From positions 1 to 34,535 of the forward strand of contig JAUCSE010000017.1 in NCBI GenBank assembly GCA_030445275.1: a stretch of DNA of 34,535 nt, read 5' to 3'. This DNA is from Mucilaginibacter sp. (lineage in GTDB: Bacteria > Bacteroidota > Bacteroidia > Sphingobacteriales > Sphingobacteriaceae). The notes below the pieces were generated by a model that made no database searches, was not told the origin of the DNA, and was given only the letters and a program-made list of their open reading frames with translations. This document shows, one piece after another, positions 6,071 through 15,087 of this stretch. The translations under genes and the position numbers were made by a program. Position 1 is the first letter of the stretch, and each line of letters begins with the position of its first letter.

Positions 6071-7249
6071 ATGAAAGAAGTAGTAATAGTAGCTGCCACA
6101 CGCACGCCGATAGGCAGTTTCGGTGGTAGTTTAGCGGCCATAAGCGCCACCCAGCTGGGTGCGCAAGTTATCAAATCAGCAGTTGAAAAAGCAGGCTTAA
6201 AGCCCGATCAGATACAGGAAGTTTATATGGGCAATGTGATGTCGGCCAATTTGGGGCAGGCACCGGCCACCCAGGCAGCTATATTTGCTGGCCTTCCCTA
6301 CCTGCCTGCCACTACCGTTAATAAAGTATGCGCATCGGGCATGAAGGCTATTATGCTGGCTGCTCAGAGCATTGCCACAGGTCAAAACGACATTGTGGTT
6401 GCCGGCGGTATGGAAAGCATGAGCAACGTGCCCTATTACCTTGATAAAGCCCGCAATGGCTATCGCCTGGGCCATGGTCAAATTACCGATGGCCTGGTGA
6501 AAGATGGCCTTTGGGATGTTTATAACGACTACCACATGGGCTCCGCAGCCGAATTGTGTGCTGTTGATTGCAAGATTAGTCGCGAAGAGCAGGATGCCTT
6601 TGCCATTGAATCATACAACCGTGCGCAAAAAGCACAAAGCGAAGGCAAATTCAAAGATGAAATTACTCCCGTTGAGCTAAAAGATAAAAAAGGCGACATC
6701 ACCTTGTTTGCCGATGATGAAGAACCTAAGGCGGTAAAGTTTGATAAAATACCATCGTTAAAACCGGTGTTTAAAAAAGATGGTACCGTAACAGCCGCCA
6801 ACGCATCAACCCTAAATGATGGCGCTGCGGCCCTGGTACTCATGAGCCGTGAAAAAGCCGATGAACTGGGCATTAAACCACTGGCCCGCATCGTATCTCA
6901 TGCCGATGCTCAACAAGCCCCCGAATGGTTCACGACTGCCCCATCCAAGGCCATTCCGCTGGCTTTGCACCGGGCAAATTTATCAGCAGATCAAATTGAC
7001 TTTTTTGAGATCAATGAGGCTTTCTCTGTGGTAGCTATAGCCAATAATCAGCTTTTAAAACTTGATGCGGCAAAAGTTAATGTCAATGGCGGGGCCGTTT
7101 CCCTTGGTCACCCGTTGGGCGCTTCAGGGGCCCGCATCATTGTTACCTTATTATCTGTATTACAACAAAATAAAGGCAAATACGGTGCCGCCGGAATTTG
7201 TAACGGTGGCGGTGGTGCCAGCGCAATGGTTATAGAAAATTTACGTTAA
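6071..7249 (+). CDS. acetyl-CoA C-acetyltransferase (thiolase II)
   Basis: 392 residues, the usual length for biosynthetic or degradative thiolases. The enzyme interconverts two acetyl-CoA with acetoacetyl-CoA in the cytoplasm, or cleaves other 3-ketoacyl-CoA. All catalytic parts are present: nucleophile C87 in VNKVCASGMKA, the NEAFSVVA block, H347 in LGHPLGASGAR, and C377 in GICNGGGGASAM. It starts with ATG at 6071, preceded by GAGGG and a TAAATTTG element. It stands alone between a repeat-filled region and a strong terminator. No other beta-oxidation or ketone-body gene is adjacent, so the pathway direction cannot be told. A symbol such as atoB, phaA or fadA would be a guess. Confidence 0.95.
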   Translation: MKEVVIVAATRTPIGSFGGSLAAISATQLGAQVIKSAVEKAGLKPDQIQEVYMGNVMSANLGQAPATQAAIFAGLPYLPATTVNKVCASGMKAIMLAAQSIATGQNDIVVAGGMESMSNVPYYLDKARNGYRLGHGQITDGLVKDGLWDVYNDYHMGSAAELCAVDCKISREEQDAFAIESYNRAQKAQSEGKFKDEITPVELKDKKGDITLFADDEEPKAVKFDKIPSLKPVFKKDGTVTAANASTLNDGAAALVLMSREKADELGIKPLARIVSHADAQQAPEWFTTAPSKAIPLALHRANLSADQIDFFEINEAFSVVAIANNQLLKLDAAKVNVNGGAVSLGHPLGASGARIIVTLLSVLQQNKGKYGAAGICNGGGGASAMVIENLR

Positions 7250-7256
7250 TAAAACA

Positions 7257-7294
7257 ATAATAGCCGTTGCTAAACATGTTACAACGGCTATTAT
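7257..7294 (+). terminator. hairpin after the thiolase gene
   Basis: The 13-bp stem is ATAATAGCCGTTG (7257-7269) with CAACGGCTATTAT (7282-7294), with a 12-nt loop, starting 8 nt after the stop codon. There is no long U-run, but the position and strength fit a terminator. Confidence 0.7.
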
Positions 7295-7348
7295 GATAAA
7301 TTATATAACTTAGCAGCCCGTAATTATGTTAATTTTAAAGTATACCGT

Positions 7349-8272
7349 ATGGTAATGAGGCGTTTGTTTGTATTCATAACCTCCCTGTTTATTTTCGGCC
7401 AGGCTTTTGGTCAGCACTCTGACGAGAGCACTCGTATAAAACTATTAAACACTTACCAGGACAGCCTTATTTCGCTGGGTAAAAAGTTTATTAATGACGA
7501 AAATGACCTGGAGCGCAAAAATGCCAACTACCTGTTCATTAAAACCCTTGTATCAGCTTTAAAAGTATCAAACTCCTTTCTTTTTCCCTTTGATTCGCTT
7601 AAAAGCATTAGCATCCTTAATTCGCCTGATAACCGTTTCCGCATCATGAGCTGGCATGTGATGAACCAGGATGGCAGCTATCGCTTTTATGGCACCATAC
7701 AGTTAAACACAGGCGGCCCTTTAAAACTTTATCCGCTGGAGGATTATTCGCCTCTATTGCAGCATCCGGAAGATTCTGTGACTGATAACCGTAAATGGTA
7801 TGGGGCACAGTATTATAAGATCATCCCTGTTTATGCACAAAAACCTTATTATGTGCTAATAGGCTGGAAAGGTAATACCGTAAAATCAACAAAAAAGGTA
7901 ATTGAAATACTTTCTTTTAATAACGATAAACCATCATTTGGTTTACCCGTTTTTGATGGCAATAACAAAACCCGCAAAAGAGTAATATTTGAATACTCCC
8001 GCCAGGTATCTATGTTACTCCGGTATGTGCCCGAGCAAAATTTAATCGTGTTTGACCATCTGTCGCCGCCTGACTCAAAAATGAAGGACAAGCCCGAAAC
8101 TTTTGGGCCCGACCTCAGCTATGACGGCTATAAACTAAAAAACGGACGCTGGGTATTCCAACCAAATCTAGACATGCGTAATATTCCTGATAGTGGTGAT
8201 GCGGAATATATTGATCCGAAAAAACAGGCTGAGCAGGACAGAAAACTGATACATTCAAACCAAAAACATTAA
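7349..8272 (+). CDS. secreted protein of unknown function
   Basis: 307 residues. A signal peptide is plain at the start (RRLFVFITSLFIFGQAFGQ, with a likely cut after AFG-Q). Two start codons are possible: ATG at 7349 (MVM...) or ATG at 7355 (MRR...), and both keep the signal peptide. The mature part has no membrane helix and is rich in Tyr, Asp and Lys. Memorable words are NRFRIMSWHVMNQDGSYRFY, YYVLIGWKGN and KNGRWVFQPN. I do not recognise a named domain; it reads like a conserved hypothetical periplasmic or surface protein of Sphingobacteriaceae. It stands between the thiolase terminator and the peptide transporter gene, both on the same strand, with a 106-nt gap to the latter, so it is probably its own unit. 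Confidence 0.75.
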   Translation: MVMRRLFVFITSLFIFGQAFGQHSDESTRIKLLNTYQDSLISLGKKFINDENDLERKNANYLFIKTLVSALKVSNSFLFPFDSLKSISILNSPDNRFRIMSWHVMNQDGSYRFYGTIQLNTGGPLKLYPLEDYSPLLQHPEDSVTDNRKWYGAQYYKIIPVYAQKPYYVLIGWKGNTVKSTKKVIEILSFNNDKPSFGLPVFDGNNKTRKRVIFEYSRQVSMLLRYVPEQNLIVFDHLSPPDSKMKDKPETFGPDLSYDGYKLKNGRWVFQPNLDMRNIPDSGDAEYIDPKKQAEQDRKLIHSNQKH

Positions 8273-8378
8273 ACCTGTACAACAGGCAATAAATTAAAAT
8301 AACTAAACAAAATTGTAACACTTTCGGTATAAAATCCTGATTTACAAGAATTATACTATTTTTAACAAACTTTAAATA

Positions 8379-9866
8379 ATGCAAGAAAACCCTGCCGTAA
8401 CGGCTACCTCAAAATCCAGATTCCCCAGGAGTGTTCCTTATATTATCGGCAACGAAGCCGCTGAACGCTTCAGCTTTTATGGCATGCGTTCCGTATTGAC
8501 GCTTTTTTTGGTAAATCAGTTTTTTAATCCCAACCATATTGTTGCTTTAACGGATGTTGCCAACGCCAGAGCCAATAAGCTACACCACCTATTTGTGATG
8601 GTGGCCTATGCTTTGCCATTTGTAGGCGGTATGGTGGCCGACTGGTTTACCGGCAAATACAAGCTTATCTTATATGTATCGATAATTTACTGTTTGGGAC
8701 ATTTAATGTTGGCCATGTTCGATGGTGGCCTTGGTGGTTTTGAATTAGGCTTACTTGTGGTTGCAATTGGTGCCGGCGGCATTAAATCATGCGTATCTGC
8801 TAATGTGGGCGATCAGTTTGATGCTACTAACCAGGATCTACTTTCGAAGGTTTACGGCTGGTTTTATTTCAGTATTAATGCTGGCTCTATGATTTCAACC
8901 GTTGCTATTCCATGGACTTATGAACACTTTGGCCCGAGGTGGGCTTTTGGTATCCCCGGTTTGCTGATGGCACTGGCTACTATCATATTTTTTTCTGGCC
9001 GTAAAAAATACGTAAAGGTTCCCCCACAAGGCGTTAATCGCAATAACCTGGTATTTATAACCTGGTATGCCCTAACTCATTTAGGTCAACGCAAACCCGG
9101 CCAATCTCTGCTTGATGTTGCCAAAGGTCCGTATAACCCCGAACGCGTTGAAGGTGTGAAAGCAGTATACCGGGTTATGTCAGTATTCTTTTTCGCATTG
9201 GCATTTTGGGCTGTTTGGGATCAATGTTTGTCTGAGTGGACCCTATATGCCGAAAGAATGAATCGTGAAATTAACCTGGGTTTTACCTCGTTCACAGTGC
9301 TGCCTGGTCAATTATCTACTGTTAATACAGTGTTCCTTCTTCTATTTATTCCATTTTTCAACTATGTAGTATATCCATGGTTCGACAAAATTGGCCTAAA
9401 AACAACCCCGCTGCGAAGACTTGGCACCGGCCTCATTTTAACAGCTTTATCATTCGTGGTAATCGGCATAATACACACCAGCCTGGATCATGGCGGCAGG
9501 CCCTCCATCTGGTGGCAGGTGTTTGCATTTATGATACTTTCAGCGGCCGAGGTGCTCGTATCTATCACTGGCCTGGAATACGCTTATACACACTCCCCAA
9601 AATCAATGAAAAGTACCATGACCGGTATCTGGTTCCTCGTTGTATCGTTCGGTAATCTTATTACCGCCCTTGTTAATGGCTTAATAGAAGACGGCGGCTG
9701 GTGGACACGTAACCTTAAAGGTGCAAACTATGAATGGTTCTTTGTTATTTTTATTGTCGTATTTATCGTGGTATTTCTTTTTGTTGCACCACGGTTAAAA
9801 GAACGAAACTATATCACTGATCCTTATGTAGATAACCAGGTTATTGCGGATACTCATAATTTATAA
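8379..9866 (+). CDS. POT/PTR2-family proton-dependent oligopeptide transporter
   Basis: 495 residues with 12-14 hydrophobic helices. The family signature is at the start: E-x-x-E-R (E26, E29, R30) in GNEAAERFSFYGMRSVL, which couples proton movement to peptide uptake. Further family words are AYALPFVGGMVADWFTGKYK, GIKSCVSANVGDQF and FSINAGSMIS, then WAVWDQCLSEWTLYAE and SAAEVLVSITGLEYAY. These mark the longer type of transporter found in Bacteroidota, which imports di- and tripeptides or related compounds. It starts with ATG at 8379. The gene ends at a strong terminator and is probably monocistronic. The exact substrate cannot be read from the sequence. Confidence 0.93.
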   Translation: MQENPAVTATSKSRFPRSVPYIIGNEAAERFSFYGMRSVLTLFLVNQFFNPNHIVALTDVANARANKLHHLFVMVAYALPFVGGMVADWFTGKYKLILYVSIIYCLGHLMLAMFDGGLGGFELGLLVVAIGAGGIKSCVSANVGDQFDATNQDLLSKVYGWFYFSINAGSMISTVAIPWTYEHFGPRWAFGIPGLLMALATIIFFSGRKKYVKVPPQGVNRNNLVFITWYALTHLGQRKPGQSLLDVAKGPYNPERVEGVKAVYRVMSVFFFALAFWAVWDQCLSEWTLYAERMNREINLGFTSFTVLPGQLSTVNTVFLLLFIPFFNYVVYPWFDKIGLKTTPLRRLGTGLILTALSFVVIGIIHTSLDHGGRPSIWWQVFAFMILSAAEVLVSITGLEYAYTHSPKSMKSTMTGIWFLVVSFGNLITALVNGLIEDGGWWTRNLKGANYEWFFVIFIVVFIVVFLFVAPRLKERNYITDPYVDNQVIADTHNL

Positions 9867-9883
9867 GTTTTAACCTTATTTAT

Positions 9884-9918
9884 AAAGCAGTTAAGTAACA
9901 ATATTATTTAACTGCTTT
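9884..9918 (+). terminator. intrinsic terminator after the POT transporter
   Basis: AAAGCAGTTAA (9884-9894) pairs perfectly with TTAACTGCTTT (9908-9918) around a 13-nt loop and is followed by TTTATTTTTT. It lies 18 nt after the stop codon. Confidence 0.88.
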
Positions 9919-9946
9919 TTTATTTTTTATCTATGTTAAAATCAAT

Positions 9947-9954
9947 TAGTTTTG
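9947..9954 (+). promoter_or_regulatory. -7 promoter element of the glycosyltransferase gene
   Basis: TAGTTTTG fits TAnnTTTG, 27 nt before the GTG start. A T-rich run at 9923-9929 is at about the right distance for a -33 element but is partly the tail of the preceding terminator. Confidence 0.45.
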
Positions 9955-9981
9955 CCTGCTCTTTACTTGATTTTTTTCTAA

Positions 9982-10713
9982 GTGCCAGATAGCATTGTTA
10001 TAATACCAACCTATAATGAAAAGGAAAATATTGAGCGAATGATTCGCAAAGTGTTTTCCTTGCCTCATGATTTTCATCTGCTCATCATTGACGATGGATC
10101 GCCCGATGGTACAAGCATCATCGTAAAAAACTTAATGAATGTATATCCTGAGCGGCTGTTTATTGAAGAGCGCGCCGGGAAGCAGGGCCTTGGAACCGCT
10201 TACATACATGGCTTTAAATGGGCAATTGCACACCATTACGACTATATTTTTGAAATGGATGCCGATTTCTCGCACAACCCCGATGATCTGCTAAAGCTCA
10301 GGCAAGCCTGCATTGATGGTGCCGACGCTGCCATTGGCTCGCGCTACAGCAATGGTGTAAACGTGGTTAACTGGCCCATGAGCCGCGTACTGATGAGCTA
10401 TTTTGCATCGGTATATGTACGTTTTATAACAGGCATTGATATCAGAGATTCAACGGCAGGTTTTATGTGTTACAAACGTAAAGTACTGGAAACCGTGCAG
10501 TTGGATAAAATAAAGTTCGTGGGATATGCCTTCCAGATAGAAATGAAATATACGGCCCTTAAACACGGGTTTAAGGTGGTAGAAGTTCCCATCATATTTA
10601 CAGACCGAACGGCAGGCACCTCCAAAATGTCGACCGGTATATTCAAAGAAGCCTTTTTTGGGGTGATACAAATGAAGATCAACAGTATTTTCAGGAAATA
10701 TCCGGAAGGATGA
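9982..10713 (+). CDS. family 2 glycosyltransferase, polyprenol-phosphate mannose/glucose synthase-like
   Basis: 243 residues, a single GT-A domain without membrane helices, as in soluble Dpm1-type enzymes. These move a sugar from GDP-mannose or a similar donor onto polyprenyl phosphate at the inner face of the membrane. Seen: the start IVIIPTYNEKENI, nucleotide-binding DDGSPDGT (37-44), the metal-binding DAD (93-95) in EMDADFSHNPDDL, GSRYSNGV, and RDSTAGFMCYKRKVLE in the acceptor part. The start codon is GTG at 9982: the triplet before it is TAA, so no upstream start is possible in frame, and the product begins exactly where the family does. Donor and acceptor are not certain. Repeats and a hairpin follow it, then ruvB. 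Confidence 0.9.
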   Translation: MPDSIVIIPTYNEKENIERMIRKVFSLPHDFHLLIIDDGSPDGTSIIVKNLMNVYPERLFIEERAGKQGLGTAYIHGFKWAIAHHYDYIFEMDADFSHNPDDLLKLRQACIDGADAAIGSRYSNGVNVVNWPMSRVLMSYFASVYVRFITGIDIRDSTAGFMCYKRKVLETVQLDKIKFVGYAFQIEMKYTALKHGFKVVEVPIIFTDRTAGTSKMSTGIFKEAFFGVIQMKINSIFRKYPEG

Positions 10714-10736
10714 GCTGGAGGTGAAAGGGTAAAGGT

Positions 10737-10773
10737 AAAAGACGAAAGGTAAAACATATATCTTTCGCCTTTT
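10737..10773 (+). terminator. hairpin in a purine/pyrimidine-repeat spacer
   Basis: AAAAGACGAAAG (10737-10748) pairs with CTTTCGCCTTTT (10762-10773) with one mismatch, 24 nt after the glycosyltransferase stop. The whole spacer 10714-10934 is built of GGTAAAAG/GGTGAAAG words on the left (10719-10753) and their complements on the right (10866-10914). It is therefore also a large imperfect inverted repeat. No small gene is seen in it. Confidence 0.5.
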
Positions 10774-10940
10774 CTATTCCACTCCACTAAAACTTATTTC
10801 CTTTCCACACCAAAAAGTAAAAAAAATGTTACCCTTCGCTTTTTTTTTCATCCTAACAAGAAACTTTTTACCTTTCACCTTTATCCTTTTACCTCAAAGA
10901 AATCCCTTTACCTCAAAAAAAAATACTAATTTCGTTGGTA

Positions 10941-11963
10941 ATGAATGAGCATCTTGATCCCGGAGCAGAACGCTTGAGTAATACCGAACGTGATATTGAA
11001 AAAGTTTTGCGTCCGCAGCAATTTGAGGATTTTACCGGTCAGCATAAAATATTAGCCAATTTAAAGATTTTTGTACAGGCTGCCCGCCAGCGTGGCGAGG
11101 CGCTTGATCATGTGCTGCTGCATGGCCCACCAGGATTGGGTAAAACCACCCTATCATACATTATAGCCAATGAGATGAGCGTGGGCATCAAGATTACCTC
11201 AGGCCCGGTACTGGATAAGCCTGGTGACCTGGCTGGTTTGCTCACCAATCTGGAAACCGGCGATATTTTATTTATTGATGAGATACACCGCCTGAGCCCG
11301 CTGGTTGAAGAGTACTTGTACTCGGCCATGGAGGATTTTAAGATTGATATTATGCTCGAGAGCGGACCGAATGCCCGGTCGGTACAGATATCGCTCAATC
11401 CATTTACGTTGGTTGGCGCTACTACCCGATCTGGATTACTTACCGCGCCACTCAGAGCAAGGTTTGGCATTAACTCACGATTGGAATATTACGATGCCAA
11501 ACTGCTTACCACCATTGTACTGCGTTCGGCAACCATCCTTAAAACACCAATAACTGACGAAGGCGCTTATGAAATTGCGCGCCGTAGCCGTGGTACCCCA
11601 CGTATAGCGAATGCCTTGCTACGCCGTACGCGCGATTTTGCCCAGATTAAAGGTGATGGTAATATTGATACCGTGATAGCCAAGTATGCCCTAAACGCCC
11701 TAAACGTGGACGAACATGGCCTGGACGAAATGGACAATAAAATATTAACTACCATTATTGATAAATTTAAAGGCGGCCCGGTAGGCCTGAAAACCATTGC
11801 CACAGCTGTAGGCGAAGATGAGGGTACTATTGAAGAGGTGTATGAACCCTTTTTAATACAGGAAGGTTTTTTAATGCGCACTGCCCGAGGCAGGGAGGCA
11901 ACTGAAAGTGCCTACAAGCATTTAGGAAAGATAAAGCTTGGTGGTAACCCCTCCTTATTTTAA
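10941..11963 (+). CDS. ruvB: Holliday junction branch migration ATPase RuvB
   Basis: 340 residues from the ATG at 10941; an upstream TTG at 10935 is less likely because the family begins with a short acidic tail like [14 protein letters not shown]. RuvB is the hexameric motor that drives branch migration of Holliday junctions together with RuvA and RuvC. Seen: the entry [12 protein letters not shown], Walker [10 protein letters not shown] (62-70), Walker [10 protein letters not shown], sensor 1 GATTRSG, the arginine-finger region APLRARFG, sensor 2 [13 protein letters not shown], and the C-terminal winged helix ending in GREAT. All are complete. TAATTTCG at 10928-10935 is a near match to a -7 element. 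The next gene follows after 30 nt on the same strand. RuvA and RuvC are not nearby. Confidence 0.97.
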   Translation: MNEHLDPGAERLSNTERDIEKVLRPQQFEDFTGQHKILANLKIFVQAARQRGEALDHVLLHGPPGLGKTTLSYIIANEMSVGIKITSGPVLDKPGDLAGLLTNLETGDILFIDEIHRLSPLVEEYLYSAMEDFKIDIMLESGPNARSVQISLNPFTLVGATTRSGLLTAPLRARFGINSRLEYYDAKLLTTIVLRSATILKTPITDEGAYEIARRSRGTPRIANALLRRTRDFAQIKGDGNIDTVIAKYALNALNVDEHGLDEMDNKILTTIIDKFKGGPVGLKTIATAVGEDEGTIEEVYEPFLIQEGFLMRTARGREATESAYKHLGKIKLGGNPSLF

Positions 11964-11993
11964 TAAAACCAATAACAATAGCTATCGCAAATT

Positions 11994-13160
11994 ATGAAAA
12001 CCAAACTCATCGGCCCTTACTGCAAAATGCTTTTAGCTTTGATTGTATTACCTATATCGTTCATAGCTAATGCCCAAACAACTCCTGTTGATTCATTGGC
12101 AAAAGCCAAAGCAAAAACAGATTCGCTTGCTGCCCGCAGGATAGCAACCGGAACCAAAGTAGGCATAGCAGGCTTAAATCATGACCATATTCACCTTATT
12201 TTAAATGAATATCGGCATGGTAACGTAAACATTGTAGGCATTGCCGAACCTGATAAAAAACTATGGCAAAAATTTGGAAAAATATATAACCTACCTGATT
12301 CTCTCTTTTTTGAAGATCTGAAAACCATGTGCCTCAAACGCAAACCAACCATTGTATTGGGTTATAACGCTGTAGGCAAACATATTGATGTAGTAGAAAC
12401 CTGCGCTCCATTGGGTATATCTGTAATGGTCGAAAAACCATTGGCCGCCACACTTGACCAAGCCAGAAGAATGGAGTTCCTGGCGCTTAAATATTATATA
12501 AATCTGTTAACCAATTATGAAACTACCTGGTATTCATCGGTACAAAGCGCCTATAATACGGTCAAGACTGATAGTATCGGACTAATCCGTAAAATGGTGT
12601 TTCATGATGGGCACCAGGGGCCGCGTGAAATTGGCTGCAGCGAAGACTTTTTAAGCTGGCTAACCGATCCCGAACTTAACGGTGCGGGCGCTTTAAATGA
12701 TTTTGGCTGTTACGGTGCCGATATGATGACCTGGTTTATGCAGGGCCAACGCCCTATTGCAGTTACTGCCGTTGCCCGTCATTACAAACCATCTATATAT
12801 CCAAAGGTTGAGGATGATGCCACCATTATTGTAGAATATCCTAATGCCACCGGCATGATCGAAGCTTCATGGAACTGGCCATTCAGCATAAAAGATATGG
12901 AGATATTTGGGGCCAAAGGTTATATTCATACCTATAATGCCGATAGCCTACAGGTGAGATTGAATAATACTACCAGGGAATTTAAGGCCCCTCCCTTGAC
13001 ATCACCGGCTGATGCTCCTGTACCCTATTTTACGGCTGCGCTTAAAAATCCTATCCAGTCGCGCCATGACCGTTCATCATTAAAATACAACATGATCGTG
13101 ATGCAAATATTGGACGCTGCGAAAAGATCAATTAAAGAAGGAAAAAGAATAGTTTTGTAA
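11994..13160 (+). CDS. exported Gfo/Idh/MocA-family oxidoreductase
   Basis: 388 residues with a signal peptide (hydrophobic core LLALIVLPISFIANA, likely cut before Q28), which suggests a periplasmic location. The Rossmann entry is TKVGIAGLNHDHI; the glycine pattern is G-x-x-x-x-H rather than the usual G-x-G-x-x-G. The family lysine is present in VMVEKPLAA (E147-K148-P149). The second motif, normally with a His, reads GALNDFGCYGADMMTWF, so the His position is occupied by Tyr. The C-terminal half (VEDDATIIVEYPNATGMIEA and then GAKGYIH) fits the substrate-binding domain. Such enzymes oxidise or reduce sugars with NAD(P); substrate, and whether the altered motif allows catalysis, are unknown. It lies 30 nt after ruvB and 20 nt before the next gene. 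Confidence 0.85.
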   Translation: MKTKLIGPYCKMLLALIVLPISFIANAQTTPVDSLAKAKAKTDSLAARRIATGTKVGIAGLNHDHIHLILNEYRHGNVNIVGIAEPDKKLWQKFGKIYNLPDSLFFEDLKTMCLKRKPTIVLGYNAVGKHIDVVETCAPLGISVMVEKPLAATLDQARRMEFLALKYYINLLTNYETTWYSSVQSAYNTVKTDSIGLIRKMVFHDGHQGPREIGCSEDFLSWLTDPELNGAGALNDFGCYGADMMTWFMQGQRPIAVTAVARHYKPSIYPKVEDDATIIVEYPNATGMIEASWNWPFSIKDMEIFGAKGYIHTYNADSLQVRLNNTTREFKAPPLTSPADAPVPYFTAALKNPIQSRHDRSSLKYNMIVMQILDAAKRSIKEGKRIVL

Positions 13161-13180
13161 AAAAACTAACCTAAACCTGA

Positions 13181-14059
13181 ATGAAGGCTTCTATAATATT
13201 GATACTACTCACCTTGACCTTAATGAGTTGTGGCAATAAAAAGGATAAACACGAAACACACATTTATCCTACTATTAGCTATCTGAACATTAAACTGGAT
13301 GCTGCAGGCCATCTGCCAAGCAACCCGTACATACTAAGGTTTGAAAGCTCAACAAAGCATATTGTTTTTTGCGGTGTAAACCATGTGGATAAAAGTGATA
13401 CACATAACCCAATGTATGCCGGGATTGAAAAAGCATTTTTTGAATTTAAACCCGATGTATGTGTAAATGAGGGCGGCGATGTTTCCAATAAAGTTTATGC
13501 TTCAAAGGAAGCCGCATTGAAGAAAAGTGGAGAAATTGGACTGATAAAAATATTGGCCGACAGCCTGAAAATAAAAACGGTTAATGGTGATATGACCGAT
13601 AGTTTAGAGTTTAAGGAGTTATTAAAAAAATACACACCAGGCGAATTTTTAGCATATATCGTTACTGAAAGGTTCATGTGGGGGTTATCGGAACAGGAAG
13701 CTAAAGATACTGTCGCTATGAAAAAAAATTACGCCGGCTTTATTCAAAAGTATATCATGAAAACCGGAGGTGTAAGATTGTCTCCTGAGCAGCAAACCCT
13801 TGAGTTTTATAAAGTCAATTACCAAAAACTATTAAACCGGCCATTTAGTATCCCGGAACTTGAACCAACTAATCCCTTTGACCCTAAAGGAAAATTTCAG
13901 GAAATTGGCCGGGCTTCCAAGCAAATAAGAGATCAAAGCCTATTACGTACGATTGACTCCTTACTGAAAACTCATGATAAGGTGTTTGTTGTATTTGGAG
14001 GATGGCATTTATTAACCTGTGAACCTGGTTTAAAACAGATCATAAGTCAATATAATTAA
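13181..14059 (+). CDS. lipoprotein, TraB/GumN (Tiki)-like fold suspected
   Basis: 292 residues with a lipobox, LTLMSC, giving lipidation at C17. The mature part carries three spaced motifs of the TraB/PrgY/GumN/Tiki superfamily: G-x-x-H in FCGVNHVDK (H68), a glutamate after PDVCVN (E97, in NEGGD), and G-x-x-H near the C-terminus in FGGWHLLTCEPG (H276). In that superfamily these residues form a metal-dependent hydrolase or protease site. The assignment is by motif only, because overall similarity is low. Length fits. It follows the Gfo/Idh-like gene by 20 nt, so it is probably in the same operon, and it would sit in the envelope. An alternative is an unrelated Sphingobacteriaceae-specific lipoprotein. 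Confidence 0.6.
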   Translation: MKASIILILLTLTLMSCGNKKDKHETHIYPTISYLNIKLDAAGHLPSNPYILRFESSTKHIVFCGVNHVDKSDTHNPMYAGIEKAFFEFKPDVCVNEGGDVSNKVYASKEAALKKSGEIGLIKILADSLKIKTVNGDMTDSLEFKELLKKYTPGEFLAYIVTERFMWGLSEQEAKDTVAMKKNYAGFIQKYIMKTGGVRLSPEQQTLEFYKVNYQKLLNRPFSIPELEPTNPFDPKGKFQEIGRASKQIRDQSLLRTIDSLLKTHDKVFVVFGGWHLLTCEPGLKQIISQYN

Positions 14060-14098
14060 TATTGCCACCCTGCACATCTAACTAAAAACACAATTAAT

Positions 14099-14126
14099 TT
14101 ATTTGCAAAACCGAGTTTGCAAATAA
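14099..14126. promoter_or_regulatory. perfect 11-bp stem upstream of the deacetylase pair
   Basis: TTATTTGCAAA (14099-14109) and TTTGCAAATAA (14116-14126) are exact complements around ACCGAG. No U-run follows. TTTG at 14116-14119 and TAATTTAG at 14136-14143 could be an imperfect -33/-7 pair (16-nt spacing), so an operator overlapping a promoter is as likely as a terminator of the preceding operon. Confidence 0.5.
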
Positions 14127-14178
14127 TAATTATATTAATTTAGCCTCGTTAAAATAATAAAAATCATCCGTCAAAAAT

Positions 14179-15069
14179 ATGTTTAAACAAGCTTTTGTGT
14201 GGTTAACTGTTTGTGCTTTGGGCACAGTTTCATGCCAATCTAAACCTACCGATAAAACAGCAGGTGCTGCTGCAACAAGTACAGGAACTCCCGCTACTAC
14301 AAGTACTAAACCGGCAGATAATGCAGCTATTATGGCCCGCAAACAGGTCCCTGTAGTTTGCTATCATCAGATACGCGACTGGAAACCAACCGATTCAAAA
14401 AACGCTAAAGATTATATTATACAAATAGCGGCATTTAAAGAGCATATTAAAATGCTGGCCGATAGTGGTTATCATACCATACTGCCAGATCAATTATACG
14501 CTTACCTTACAACAGGTGCTGCATTGCCTAAAAAACCCATCATGCTTACGTTTGATGATACCGATCTTGACCAGTTCACCATCGCTAATCCTACGCTAAA
14601 AAAACATGGTTTCAAAGGTGTTTATTTTGTGATGACGGTATCATTAGGTCGCCCGCACTATATGACGGCTGATATGGTTAAGAAACTATCAGACGAGGGT
14701 AACGTAATTGGAAGCCATACCTGGGACCATCACCGTGTTGATAGATATTCGCACAATTCTGAACTTAAAATAATAGGAAAGAATGGTAAAATAACCACCA
14801 GACCCGTTGACGATTGGGTTACACAAATTGATAAGCCAACCAAAAAACTGGAAGAAATTACCGGTAAAAAGATGGACTACTTTGCTTATCCATTTGGAAT
14901 ATGGAGTAAAACAAACCTACCCGAGTTAAGAAAACGTGGTTTTAAAATGGCCTTCCAATTAGCCGACAAACGCTATCCGGAAGATCCGTTAATGACTGTT
15001 AGAAGAATATTGGATAGTGGTTACTGGAGCACCAAAACGTTTGGTAATAGCGTAAGGAACAGTTTTTAA
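14179..15069 (+). CDS. polysaccharide deacetylase (NodB-type) lipoprotein, copy 1
   Basis: 296 residues. The lipobox VSC gives lipidation at C19; a Thr/Ala/Pro-rich linker (about 20-50) leads to a NodB homology domain. Visible motifs: CYHQIRDW at the domain start; LTFDDTDLDQF, carrying the metal and catalytic Asp pair (the family has TFDDG, here T replaces G); SHTWDHH with the H-x3-H metal ligands; and FAYPFGIWS. CE4 enzymes of this type deacetylate N-acetylglucosamine polymers or peptidoglycan in the envelope; the substrate is unknown. A copy with the same architecture starts 18 nt after the stop. Compared with that copy it has an insert of about 17 residues (around YSHNSELKIIGKNGKITT) after SHTWDHH. 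It starts with ATG at 14179. Confidence 0.87.
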   Translation: MFKQAFVWLTVCALGTVSCQSKPTDKTAGAAATSTGTPATTSTKPADNAAIMARKQVPVVCYHQIRDWKPTDSKNAKDYIIQIAAFKEHIKMLADSGYHTILPDQLYAYLTTGAALPKKPIMLTFDDTDLDQFTIANPTLKKHGFKGVYFVMTVSLGRPHYMTADMVKKLSDEGNVIGSHTWDHHRVDRYSHNSELKIIGKNGKITTRPVDDWVTQIDKPTKKLEEITGKKMDYFAYPFGIWSKTNLPELRKRGFKMAFQLADKRYPEDPLMTVRRILDSGYWSTKTFGNSVRNSF

Positions 15070-15087
15070 TTCACCTTAATTAATCCA

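Noticed and set aside
10935..10940. TTG start for ruvB at 10935
   Set aside because: It adds only two residues (Met-Val) before an ATG that matches the usual RuvB beginning.
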